Source: Seohaeicola saemankumensis
Lineage (GTDB): Bacteria; Pseudomonadota; Alphaproteobacteria; Rhodobacterales; Rhodobacteraceae
NCBI RefSeq assembly: GCF_020171285.1
Contig: NZ_JAIUZI010000009.1
Span: 1-64,000, forward strand
Reading direction: 5' to 3'
Length of the DNA: 64,000 nt
Of the stretch, positions 25,425-33,130 are shown one piece after another. Both the position numbers and the translations under genes were made by a program. Below the pieces are notes generated by a model, which did no database searches, was not told the DNA's origin, and saw nothing but the letters and a program-made list of their open reading frames with translations. How positions within the stretch are numbered: position 1 is the stretch's first letter; every line of letters starts with the position of its first letter.

Positions 25425-26093
25425 GTGTCGGACGACAAGGGCGAACAGGAACGGGGCGACGACGGGGTTCTGGCCGAGGCCGAAATCACCGGGGTGCAGA
25501 ACGAAACGCTGATCCAGACCCGCCGGGAGCAGATCTGCGACGCGGCACTGGAGCTGTTCCTGGAGAAAGGCTTTGCCTCGACCACGATCCGCGACATCTG
25601 TGCGCGCTCGGGGGTCAACCAGGCCAGCATCTATGATTACATCGCCAACAAGAACGACATCCTGCGGCGGCTGCTGAACCAGCTTTGGTTCCGCAAGGAT
25701 GTGTCGCCACTGCCCGAACTGCTGGCCGAGGACCGGTCGCTGGAAGATATCTTTACCGAGTATTTCCGCGAAGTCTGGGACAAGAAGCGCAAGGGCACGC
25801 TGCTGATCTATCGCTCGGTTCCGCACCTGCAGGCCGAGGACCGCCAGGCGATGCGCAAACGCGACCGGGCGCTGATCGAGGACCTGGTGGCGCAGCTGCG
25901 CCGGCGGGCCGGGTTACAGCAGGAGGACGCCCGGCTGGAGGTGATGGCGAACCTGCTGGTGTTCCTGTCGGCCTTTGGCCCGATGCGCGACTGGCTGACC
26001 CGCCATATCGACGATGAGCTGGTGCTGAAAACCGTGGTCGCCGGGGCGGCGGCGATGGTGCGGCAGGTGATTTCCGACATCGAAGACGACTGA
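25425..26093 (+). CDS. TetR-family regulator, probable repressor of the acyl-CoA genes
   Basis: 222 residues from a GTG start (GGAG about 11 bases upstream); the true start is uncertain. The HTH lies at about 40-75 (FLEKGFASTTIRDICARSGV, then NQASIYDYIANKNDIL). The C-terminal domain is the helical ligand-binding part. TetR proteins in such settings (FadR, PsrA type) bind acyl-CoA and release DNA. It follows the two beta-oxidation genes on the same strand. The CTGAC-N4-GTCAG palindromes at three nearby promoters are plausible targets; this link is inference. Confidence 0.85.
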   Translation: MSDDKGEQERGDDGVLAEAEITGVQNETLIQTRREQICDAALELFLEKGFASTTIRDICARSGVNQASIYDYIANKNDILRRLLNQLWFRKDVSPLPELLAEDRSLEDIFTEYFREVWDKKRKGTLLIYRSVPHLQAEDRQAMRKRDRALIEDLVAQLRRRAGLQQEDARLEVMANLLVFLSAFGPMRDWLTRHIDDELVLKTVVAGAAAMVRQVISDIEDD

Positions 26094-26111
26094 CACGGCC
26101 AGTTCGGAGCG

Positions 26112-26197
26112 TGACCGCAGCGCGCGGCGCAGCCGCGCGCTGCCGGGCCCAACGGTTGTCGGGGCATCTTTGATGCCCCCACAACGGGCGGGAGCCT
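26112..26197 (+). repeat. Intergenic repeat copy D (module 2 only)
   Basis: Hairpin arms CAGCGCGCGGC and GCCGCGCGCTG around GCA, then GGGGCATC-TTT-GATGCCCC. Compared with copy B the stem tip has changed from GGT/ACC to GGC/GCC, keeping pairing. It fills the gap between the convergent TetR and TRAP genes and probably serves as a terminator. Confidence 0.8.
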
Positions 26198-26200
26198 GCG

Positions 26201-27514
26201 CTAGTTGTAGAACAGCTGTGGCAGGTAGAGCGCGATCTGCGGGAACAGGATGATCAGCAGCACGCCCAGCAGGGTGACCAGCACGTAAGGTACAACCGAG
26301 GCGTAGATGTCGCCCATGGTCACGCCCGGAGGCGCCACGCCCTTGAGGTAGAACAGGTTGAAGCCGAACGGCGGCGTCATGTAACCCACCTCCATCATGA
26401 TCACGAAGAGGATGCCGAACCATATCGGGTCGAACCCGGCTTCGCGCACGATGGGCAGGAACACCGGCAGGGTGATCAGCATGATCCCCACCGGGTCCAG
26501 CACCATTCCGAAGAGGAACAGCACCAGCAGCATGAAGGTCAGCGCGCCCCAGCGGCCGCCGGGAATATAGCTCATCAGGTCCTGGATCAGCCCCTGTGCG
26601 CCCAGCGCCGTGTAGGCGGTGGAGAAGGCATGCGCCGCGAACAGGATCCACATCACCAGCGCGGTCAGCTTCAGCGTCGAAACGGCGGCATCGTGGATCA
26701 CCGTCCAGCTGAGCTGGCGGTTCACCGTTGTGGCAAAGAGCGCGCCAAAAACGCCGATGGCCGCGGCCTCGGTGGGTGTGGCGAAGCCGCCAAAGATGGC
26801 GCCCAGCACGATCACCACGATCAGGATCGGCAGGATCACCGCCTTGAGCGAGCGCAGTTTCGGCCCCCAGCCGGCGCGTTCCTCGGGCGGCAGGGCCGGG
26901 CCCAGTTCCGGCTGCAGCCAGCAGCGCACACCGATATAGATCGACACCAGCACAAAGAGCAGCAGCCCCGGCCCGATGCCGGCGGCAAAGAGCCGGCCGA
27001 CCGAGACCTCGGTCAGCAGCGAGTAGAGCACCATCAGGATCGACGGCGGGATCAGGATGCCCCAGCCGCCGCCGGCGTTGATGGCCCCCAGCGCAAGCTT
27101 CTTGTCATAGCCGCGTTCCAGCATCTTGGGCAGGGCGATGGTGCCCATGGTCACCACGGCGGCGCCCGAGATGCCGGACATGGCGGCAAAGATCACGCAG
27201 ATCAGCACGGTGCCGATGGCCAGGCCGCCGCGCAGCCCGCCCCACCATTGGTGCATCATGTCATACAGATCATTCGCGACCCCTGATTTTTCCAGCAGGA
27301 TCGCCATGAAGACAAAAAGTGGCACCGCCATCAGGGTGGGCGACTGCATGGTCTCCCACATCTTGGAGGCCAGCAGGTAGAAGCCGAGCGGTCCCATCTC
27401 GAAGTAGAGAAACACCACCGACACACCACCCAGCACAAAGGCCAGCGGGGTGCCCAGCATGACAAAGACGAGAAGCGATCCGAAGAAAAGCAGGGTCAGA
27501 AGTTCGATGCTCAT
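26201..27514 (-). CDS. dctM: TRAP transporter large permease (DctM type)
   Basis: 437 residues with about twelve hydrophobic helices, full length for DctM. GTPLAFVLGGVSVVF near the N-terminus, AINAGGGWGILIPPSILMVL in the middle and GYMTPPFGFNLFYLKG near the end are conserved family blocks. This subunit forms the Na+-driven channel for a carboxylate delivered by the periplasmic binding protein. It overlaps dctQ by four bases and is the last gene of the dctPQM operon. Confidence 0.93.
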   Translation of the reverse strand: MSIELLTLLFFGSLLVFVMLGTPLAFVLGGVSVVFLYFEMGPLGFYLLASKMWETMQSPTLMAVPLFVFMAILLEKSGVANDLYDMMHQWWGGLRGGLAIGTVLICVIFAAMSGISGAAVVTMGTIALPKMLERGYDKKLALGAINAGGGWGILIPPSILMVLYSLLTEVSVGRLFAAGIGPGLLLFVLVSIYIGVRCWLQPELGPALPPEERAGWGPKLRSLKAVILPILIVVIVLGAIFGGFATPTEAAAIGVFGALFATTVNRQLSWTVIHDAAVSTLKLTALVMWILFAAHAFSTAYTALGAQGLIQDLMSYIPGGRWGALTFMLLVLFLFGMVLDPVGIMLITLPVFLPIVREAGFDPIWFGILFVIMMEVGYMTPPFGFNLFYLKGVAPPGVTMGDIYASVVPYVLVTLLGVLLIILFPQIALYLPQLFYN

Positions 27515-28077
27515 TCCTGGATCTCCTGTGCGTCGCCAGGTGTATGGTCGCTGGCGGCAGGGGCGCCAAAGATGTCATCAGGCACCGGCAGGTCCAGCAG
27601 CACCCGGACGTCCGACCAGAGCCGCACAAAACCCTGCAACAGCAGCAGCAGCGCGGCGACCGGGATCAGCGACTTGGTGGGCCAGAGCGGCGCCTTCCAG
27701 ACCGAGTTGGAGCGTTCGCCGTCGGCGATCGCCTCTGACGCGATGTCCCAGCCCTGCCAGAGCAGCACGCCGACGAACAGCAGGAACAGCGGCCAGGTGA
27801 CGATGTCGACCAGCGCCTTGCGCTTGGGTGAAAACGATCCGTAGAGGATATCGACGTTGACGTGGCCGCGTTCGGCCAGCAGGTAGCCGCCGCCGATGAT
27901 GGCGTAGACGCCAAAGATCAGCGTCGCCAGTTCAGCGGTCCAGATCGCGGGTTGGCCGACGAGATAGCGCATGACCACATCGGCCAGCAGCAGGGTGAAA
28001 ATGGCCAGCACGGCGAGAGACGCCCATTTGCCGATCCACCGGTTGAAGCGCGTGATCGCGCGGGCAACCTGAAACAT
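27511..28077 (-). CDS. dctQ: TRAP transporter small permease (DctQ type)
   Basis: 188 residues with four membrane helices and the DctQ pattern MRYLVGQPAIWTAELATLIFG near the second helix. It pairs with DctM in the inner membrane. The C-terminal tail (about 30 residues) is soluble and acidic. The stop overlaps the dctM start; a 143-base gap separates it from dctP. Confidence 0.9.
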   Translation of the reverse strand: MFQVARAITRFNRWIGKWASLAVLAIFTLLLADVVMRYLVGQPAIWTAELATLIFGVYAIIGGGYLLAERGHVNVDILYGSFSPKRKALVDIVTWPLFLLFVGVLLWQGWDIASEAIADGERSNSVWKAPLWPTKSLIPVAALLLLLQGFVRLWSDVRVLLDLPVPDDIFGAPAASDHTPGDAQEIQE

Positions 28078-28220
28078 TGTGATGAGACCTTCTGGGTTTT
28101 GGGCAATGGCGTCCGGCGCGGCCTGCGCGGCAGGCGTGGTGCGGCAGGGCGCCTATGCTTGAAATCCGGGGGCCGCGGCACGGGGTGCGCCGCGGCCCTG
28201 ATTAGGTGCGCCGGTGGCGA

Positions 28221-29264
28221 TCAGAGATAACCGAGATCGCTCATGAGGCCGGTGTAGACGTCATAGGCACGCGCGGCGATCTCGCCCTTGGCCTTTTCCT
28301 GTTCGAGGATGGCGCCGGATGCCTGTGCAAAGAGGTCGAGCACGTCCTGCGGCAGGTCGATCACCTCGACGTTTTCCTCGGCGATGCCCGAGGACAGCGC
28401 GATGGCTTCCTTGTGCATGTATTCCGACGAACGGCGGAAGAAACGGATTTCCATCAGGTCGGTCAGCGCGGTCGCCAGGTCGTCGTCCAGCGCCTCGAGC
28501 TGGTCTGCGTTGACGATGAAGGCGTCGATGGTAAAGCCCAGTGCCGGTTTGACATGGTACTTGCAGACTTCCCACAGCGACATAGACTTGGCGCCGATGG
28601 CCGCGCCCCAGTGGGCGCCGTCCACCACGCCCGAGCTGAGCGACTGGTAGAGTTCCGAACCGGGGATGTACTGCGGTGCAGCACCTGCGGCGGCGAGGTA
28701 ATCCAGCATGGTGCCCGAGGAGCGCAGTTTCAGCCCCTGGAAGTCGGCCGCGCTTTCGATCTTTTTCGAGACCACCATTTCGGTCGGATAGGCCTTTTCC
28801 GACATCAGCAGGACGCCGTCGGGCAGCAGTTCCTCGTTCACCATGTCCTCGAGCCCGAGGTTCTTGGCGGCATGCTGGGCTTCCCAGCTTTCGCGGAAGG
28901 TGCCGGGGATGCCATAGAGGAAACCCGCCGCCTGCGCCTTGTCCTGGATGTAGGAGGGGCTGATCGTGCCCATCGGCACCACGCCCTTGCGCACGAGGTT
29001 GTAGATGTCGGGGCCCTTGGCGAATTCGCCGGCGCCGAAGAGTTCCAGCTTGAACGCGCCGTCGGTGCGCTCTTCCAGTGCCGTGGCCAGCACGCCGAGG
29101 CTGTCGGTGAAAGAGGACGATGCCTTGGGCCAGTGCGACTGCACCCGCCATGTTACGGCACCTGCGGCAATCCCCTTGCCGACCAGCGCCGGTGTCGCCA
29201 GCGCACCCAGCGCCGCGCCGCGCAGGACGGACCTGCGTGAAATTCCGGTGTTTTTGACTGTCAT
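28221..29264 (-). CDS. dctP: TRAP transporter substrate-binding protein (DctP type)
   Basis: 347 residues. The twin-arginine signal SRRSVLRGAALGAL at the N-terminus sends the folded protein to the periplasm. The mature part has WRVQSHWPKASSS and GLKLRSSGTMLDYLAAAG, the latter with the arginine that binds the ligand carboxylate in DctP proteins. Neighbouring acyl-CoA genes suggest a short or hydroxylated organic acid, but lactate, 2-oxoacid or other carboxylates remain possible. The ATG has GGGAGGA upstream. Confidence 0.92.
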   Translation of the reverse strand: MTVKNTGISRRSVLRGAALGALATPALVGKGIAAGAVTWRVQSHWPKASSSFTDSLGVLATALEERTDGAFKLELFGAGEFAKGPDIYNLVRKGVVPMGTISPSYIQDKAQAAGFLYGIPGTFRESWEAQHAAKNLGLEDMVNEELLPDGVLLMSEKAYPTEMVVSKKIESAADFQGLKLRSSGTMLDYLAAAGAAPQYIPGSELYQSLSSGVVDGAHWGAAIGAKSMSLWEVCKYHVKPALGFTIDAFIVNADQLEALDDDLATALTDLMEIRFFRRSSEYMHKEAIALSSGIAEENVEVIDLPQDVLDLFAQASGAILEQEKAKGEIAARAYDVYTGLMSDLGYL

Positions 29265-29329
29265 GTCATCCTCCCTTGGATTTCCCCCGCCCGGCAGTCA
29301 AAGGACGTTGCTACGAGTCCTGCTCCGGG

Positions 29330-29350
29330 GTGCGGAAATATTTTCCGCAC
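29330..29350 (-). promoter_or_regulatory. Perfect inverted repeat upstream of dctP
   Basis: GTGCGGAAA-TAT-TTTCCGCAC has nine-base arms and lies 66-86 bases before the dctP start, downstream of the kinase gene. It has no T-run on the minus strand, so it fits an operator better than a terminator. Confidence 0.5.
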
Positions 29351-29357
29351 ACGGCAT

Positions 29358-29373
29358 CCTGACAAATGCTAGG
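29358..29373 (-). promoter_or_regulatory. Degenerate CTGAC-N4-GTCAG-like site upstream of dctP
   Basis: On the plus strand CCTGAC-AAAT-GCTAGG matches ten of the twelve arm bases of the operator found at the acyl-CoA promoters; the second arm has TC changed to CT. No matching -35/-10 pair is placed next to it, so it could be chance. Confidence 0.25.
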
Positions 29374-29457
29374 GGTTCGCACAAGTGTTAATTTGTATCT
29401 CGGCGGTGCCTTTTCCAGCGCAGGGTGCCGTAGGGGCAACTTTGCGGCCGGGCGCAT

Positions 29458-30552
29458 CTAAAGCACGCGCCGGTCGCGGTCTGACTCCCGCGCGATTCGG
29501 GCGCCGCATTCCGCCACCTTGCGGGCGCGCCAGCCGGTCTCGGCCGGGTCCGCGCTGGCGGTGCTGACGTTGCCCTGCATCGCGCGGGCGGCGACCCCCT
29601 GGCCAATGGCGGCCGACCGGAAACAGGCAAAGGCCAGGAACAGCGGCCAGTCCTCGATGCCGTCGATCCCGGCGCGGGCGCAGTAGCGCTCCAGCATCTG
29701 CGCCTCGGTCGGCAGGCCGGCGGCGACCATGTTCTCGACACCCGGCAGGTCGTCCGGCAACCGGTAGTGCAGCAGAAGATAGGCCAGATCGGCAAAGGGA
29801 TGGCCGATGGTCGACAGTTCCCAGTCGAGCACGGCGGCGATGCGCGGCTCGGTCGGGTGCACCACGGTGTTGCCCATCCGGTAGTCGCCGTGGGCAATGG
29901 CGCTGCGTTCGGTCACCGCCCCGGCGCGTTCGCTCAGCCAGTCGCGCAGCCAGTCCATGTGGGTATAGTCGAAATCCGCCGGAAGGACGGATTTGGCGGC
30001 GTCGTATTGCGCCGACCACCGGGCGGTCTGGCGCGCCATATAGCCCTGGGGCCGGCCAAAGCCGGTCAGCCCGGCGGCCTGCCAGTCGACAAGGTGCAGA
30101 TCGGCCAGCGTATCGACCAGATCATAGGCCAGCGCCGGGCGGTCCGCCCGCGCGACAGGCCCCATCGCCGGGGATGCAATGATACGGCCGGGAACGAACT
30201 CCATGACAAAGAAATCGACGCCGAGCACGCCGGAGTCATCGCAAAAGGCCACCATTCCGGGCACCGGCACGGGCGTCGGCCCCAGCGCCTGCATCACCCG
30301 GAATTCGCGGTCGACCGCATGCGCCTTGGGCAACAGCGGGCCGGGCGGTTTCTTGCGCAGGATCAGCCGGCGCCCCGAGGGCAGGGTCAGCAGGAATGTC
30401 GGGTTCGACATGCCGCCCTGGAACTGCTGCACCCGCATCCCCCCGGTTGGCGCCTGCAGCACCGTTTCCAGCCACGCCGCCAGCGCGGCCTCGTCAAAGC
30501 GGTGGTTCGGCGGCGGGTCGATTACCACCGGGGCGGAGGGTTCTGCGGTCAT
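29458..30552 (-). CDS. APH-fold phosphotransferase, ACAD10/11 kinase-domain-like
   Basis: 364 residues. Kinase features of the aminoglycoside-phosphotransferase fold: QFQGGMSNPTFLL, ILRKKPPG (ATP lysine), the catalytic loop HGDYRMGN near residue 216, and LDWELSTIGHPFADLAYL (metal aspartate). This set resembles the N-terminal domain of ACAD10/11 and LvaA of levulinate catabolism, which phosphorylate the 4-hydroxyl of 4-hydroxyacyl-CoA. The adjacent divergent ACAD resembles the other half of ACAD11. It lies 13 bases after a crotonase gene; the ATG has GGAG seven bases ahead. Drug resistance is unlikely. Confidence 0.85.
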   Translation of the reverse strand: MTAEPSAPVVIDPPPNHRFDEAALAAWLETVLQAPTGGMRVQQFQGGMSNPTFLLTLPSGRRLILRKKPPGPLLPKAHAVDREFRVMQALGPTPVPVPGMVAFCDDSGVLGVDFFVMEFVPGRIIASPAMGPVARADRPALAYDLVDTLADLHLVDWQAAGLTGFGRPQGYMARQTARWSAQYDAAKSVLPADFDYTHMDWLRDWLSERAGAVTERSAIAHGDYRMGNTVVHPTEPRIAAVLDWELSTIGHPFADLAYLLLHYRLPDDLPGVENMVAAGLPTEAQMLERYCARAGIDGIEDWPLFLAFACFRSAAIGQGVAARAMQGNVSTASADPAETGWRARKVAECGARIARESDRDRRVL

Positions 30553-30565
30553 GCGCGGGCTCCGG

Positions 30566-31408
30566 TCACAGGTCGGGGAAGTCCGCCGGGCGGCGGTCGA
30601 CAAAGCTCTGCACCCCTTCGGCGAAATCGGCAGAGCCGAAGCTGTCCTGCATCAGCTGGTTCGCCTCGGCCAGCGAGGCGGCAAAGCTCTGGCCGTAGGA
30701 TTTTCGGATCTGCCGTTTCATCACCGCCATCGACCGGGGCGAGACATCATGCGCCAGGCTCCGTGCCAGACTGTTTACGTGATCCATCAGCGCGTCGCCC
30801 GGCAGGGCCGCGTTGACCAGGCCGATACCGGCCGCCTCGGCGCCGGTGAACTTGCGCGCGGTCAGCAGCAGGTCCAGCGCCTGCGCCTCGCCGACCAGCC
30901 GGGGTAGCACCCAGGCCAGCCCGTGTTCCGCGATCAGCCCGCGGGCGGCAAAGGCGGTGGTGAACTTGGCCTCGGTCGCGGCAAACCGCAGGTCGGCATA
31001 GAGCGTCATGACCAGCCCGATCCCGGCGCAGGGGCCGTTGATCGCGGCGATCACCGGTTTCGGGCAGTCGTAGAAATAGCCGAACGGGCCGGGATAGCTC
31101 TCGGCCAGATCCGGGCCGGGGGCATCGGCAAAACCCCCGTCGTCGGCCTGGGCGCCCGTTGGGGTGACCCCGGTGCCGGACCCGGCGATGGTCTGCAGGC
31201 TGTCCATGTCGGCCCCGGCGCAGAACCCGCGCCCGGTGCCGGTGATCACGATGCAGCGGCTGGCCGGGTCGCGGCCCGCCGCCAGCACGGCGCGGCGCAC
31301 CTCGTCGGCCATCACGGCGGTCCAGGCGTTCAGCCGGTCGGGCCGGTTCAGGGCGATGGTCGTGACCCGGTCCCGCGTTGTCACAACGATCTGTTCATAG
31401 CTGCTCAC
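30566..31408 (-). CDS. Enoyl-CoA hydratase/isomerase family protein
   Basis: 280 residues from GTG 31408, chosen because GGGAGGAG lies five bases ahead; an ATG 21 bases further up overlaps that ribosome site. FCAGADMDSL and NGPCAGIGLVMTLYADLRFA form the crotonase oxyanion hole and active-site wall. An insert of about 25 residues rich in Gly, Ala and Asp follows the first motif. It leads the operon with the APH-type kinase and is controlled by a promoter carrying the shared palindrome. Confidence 0.9.
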   Translation of the reverse strand: MSSYEQIVVTTRDRVTTIALNRPDRLNAWTAVMADEVRRAVLAAGRDPASRCIVITGTGRGFCAGADMDSLQTIAGSGTGVTPTGAQADDGGFADAPGPDLAESYPGPFGYFYDCPKPVIAAINGPCAGIGLVMTLYADLRFAATEAKFTTAFAARGLIAEHGLAWVLPRLVGEAQALDLLLTARKFTGAEAAGIGLVNAALPGDALMDHVNSLARSLAHDVSPRSMAVMKRQIRKSYGQSFAASLAEANQLMQDSFGSADFAEGVQSFVDRRPADFPDL

Positions 31409-31458
31409 GATGTCTCCTCCCCGGATCATGGCGCGCGGTCCGCTCGTCCGCGATTAGA

Positions 31459-31508
31459 CTGACGGATGTCAGGATCGGCACAGTAGAGGCGAATGACGGG
31501 GCGGTCAA
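31459..31508 (-). promoter_or_regulatory. Promoter plus CTGAC-N4-GTCAG operator of the crotonase-kinase operon
   Basis: On the minus strand TTGACC (31508-31503), 17 bases, and TACTGT (31485-31480) are followed by the palindrome seen on the plus strand as CTGAC-GGAT-GTCAG (31459-31472). The operator would cover the transcription start, the same design as at 23.0 kb and 31.6 kb. Confidence 0.65.
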
Positions 31509-31582
31509 TTCTCTGTGTCGGGGTGGCCGATCCGCCGGATGACCCCGGTCTGTCATTGGGTCGCATCGCGGCGCAACGGGGC

Positions 31583-31631
31583 TTGACCTGACCGCCGAAT
31601 GGGTCATAACGGTGCGGCTGACAAACGTCAG
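31583..31631 (+). promoter_or_regulatory. Promoter plus CTGAC-N4-GTCAG operator of the acyl-CoA dehydrogenase
   Basis: TTGACC (31583-31588), an 18-base spacer, TAACGG (31607-31612), then CTGAC-AAAC-GTCAG at 31618-31631. It drives the gene starting at 31760 and mirrors the divergent promoter 75 bases to the left. Confidence 0.65.
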
Positions 31632-31759
31632 GAGCTGCGGAACATGCACCGCGCCGGGCCGCCGCCCGGTTCGCGGGCGCAATGCGGGCACGGGCCCGGT
31701 CGCCACGGCACCTGACGACCGGTACGGCGGGAATGCCCCGCGGATTCAAGGAGACGATG

Positions 31760-33070
31760 ATGGCTGAAATGAACAATAGCCCGGAGATGAACGATCTGGC
31801 GATGTCCGAGAGCGCGCGGCCGCTGCTGGACAAGGTGATCCGGCACGTGCGCGACAACTGCGACCCGGCGGTCAAGGAATACGACGCGCTGGAGGCGAAG
31901 AAGCCGTCGCGGTTCGAATATGCGCCGGGTCAGCTGGAGATCCTCGAAGATCTCAAGAACAAGGCCAAGGCCGAGGGGCTGTGGAACTTTTTCCTGCCCA
32001 ACGCCGAAACCGGCGAGGGTCTGTCGAACCTCGACTACGCCTATATCGCCTTTGAACTGGGCAAGAACCCGCTGGCCTCGCAGTCGCTGAACTGTGCCGC
32101 GCCCGACACCGGCAACATGGAAGTGCTGGAACGTGTCGGCACGCCGGAACAGAAGGAAAAGTGGCTCAAGCCGCTGCTGGCTGGCGAAATCCGCTCTGCC
32201 TTTGCGATGACCGAGCCTGATGTGGCCTCGTCGGATGCGCGCAACATCGGCACCCGCGCGGTGCTGGAGAACGGCGAATGGGTGATCAACGGCGAGAAAT
32301 ACTATATCTCGGGCGCCGGCGATCCGCGCTGCAAGGTCATGATTGTCATGGTCAAAACCTCGCCCGATGCCGAGCCGTTCCGCCAGCAGAGCCAGATCCT
32401 GGTGCCGATGGACGCGCCGGGCGTGGAAATCGTCGGCCCGATGAATGTCTTTGGCCACGACGACGCGCCGCACGGCCACATGCAGATCCGCTTTACCGAT
32501 GTGCGGGTGCCGGAATCGAGCATCCTGTGGGGCGAGGGCCGTGGCTTTGAAATCAGCCAGGTGCGGCTTGGGCCGGGCCGGATTCACCATTGCATGCGCT
32601 CGATCGGGGCCGCCGAAAAGGCGCTGGACCTGATGATCCACCGTGGCCTGACCCGCGAGGCCTTCGGCAAGAAGATCATCGACCTGGGCAAGAACATGGA
32701 GACCATCTCCCGCTCGCGGATCGAGATCGAGGCGATGCGGCTGATGGTGCTGAAGGCCGCCCGCGCGATGGATGTGCTGGGCAACAAGGAGGCCCGCATC
32801 TGGGTGTCGATGATCAAGGCGATGGTGCCCGAGAAATGCTGCAAGATCATCGACGATTCGATGCAGGTGCACGGCGCGACCGGCATCAGCCAGTGGTCGG
32901 AACTGCCCGAGATGTACATGAAACAGCGGACCCTGCGGTTTGCCGACGGCCCCGACGAGGTGCATCACCACGTGATCGCACGGGCCGAGCGCAAGGCGTT
33001 CGAGAACTCCAACGACCGTCAGGCGGCGCTGAAGATGACCAACAGCGGCCGGTTGTTCGAAGGGCCGTAA
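31760..33070 (+). CDS. Acyl-CoA dehydrogenase, ACAD10/11-like
   Basis: 436 residues. GLWNFFLP, FAMTEPDVASSDARNI (flavin contact), SGAGDPRCK, LGPGRIHHCMRSIG and RFADGPDEVHHHVIA closely recall the dehydrogenase domain of vertebrate ACAD10/11 and their bacterial homologues. Those enzymes act with a fused kinase to turn 4-hydroxyacyl-CoA into forms that enter beta-oxidation; here the kinase is a separate, divergently transcribed gene. AAGGAG precedes two adjacent ATGs; I use the second for better spacing (the first, at 31757, is possible). A strong terminator follows. Confidence 0.92.
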   Translation: MAEMNNSPEMNDLAMSESARPLLDKVIRHVRDNCDPAVKEYDALEAKKPSRFEYAPGQLEILEDLKNKAKAEGLWNFFLPNAETGEGLSNLDYAYIAFELGKNPLASQSLNCAAPDTGNMEVLERVGTPEQKEKWLKPLLAGEIRSAFAMTEPDVASSDARNIGTRAVLENGEWVINGEKYYISGAGDPRCKVMIVMVKTSPDAEPFRQQSQILVPMDAPGVEIVGPMNVFGHDDAPHGHMQIRFTDVRVPESSILWGEGRGFEISQVRLGPGRIHHCMRSIGAAEKALDLMIHRGLTREAFGKKIIDLGKNMETISRSRIEIEAMRLMVLKAARAMDVLGNKEARIWVSMIKAMVPEKCCKIIDDSMQVHGATGISQWSELPEMYMKQRTLRFADGPDEVHHHVIARAERKAFENSNDRQAALKMTNSGRLFEGP

Positions 33071-33092
33071 GCCATTGGTATTGCGATGTTTC

Positions 33093-33125
33093 GGGGGCTC
33101 CGCGTGGCGGGGCCCCTTGTCGTTT
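33093..33125 (+). terminator. Intrinsic terminator after the acyl-CoA dehydrogenase
   Basis: GGGGCTCCGC (33094-33103) pairs with GCGGGGCCCC (33107-33116), one G-U pair, loop GTG, followed by TTGTCGTTT. It starts 23 bases after the stop codon. Confidence 0.65.
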
Positions 33126-33130
33126 GGCGG

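Noticed and set aside
29458..30552. Aminoglycoside resistance as the role of the APH-fold gene
   Set aside because: The sequence blocks match the ACAD10/11 kinase domain and the gene sits with acyl-CoA enzymes.
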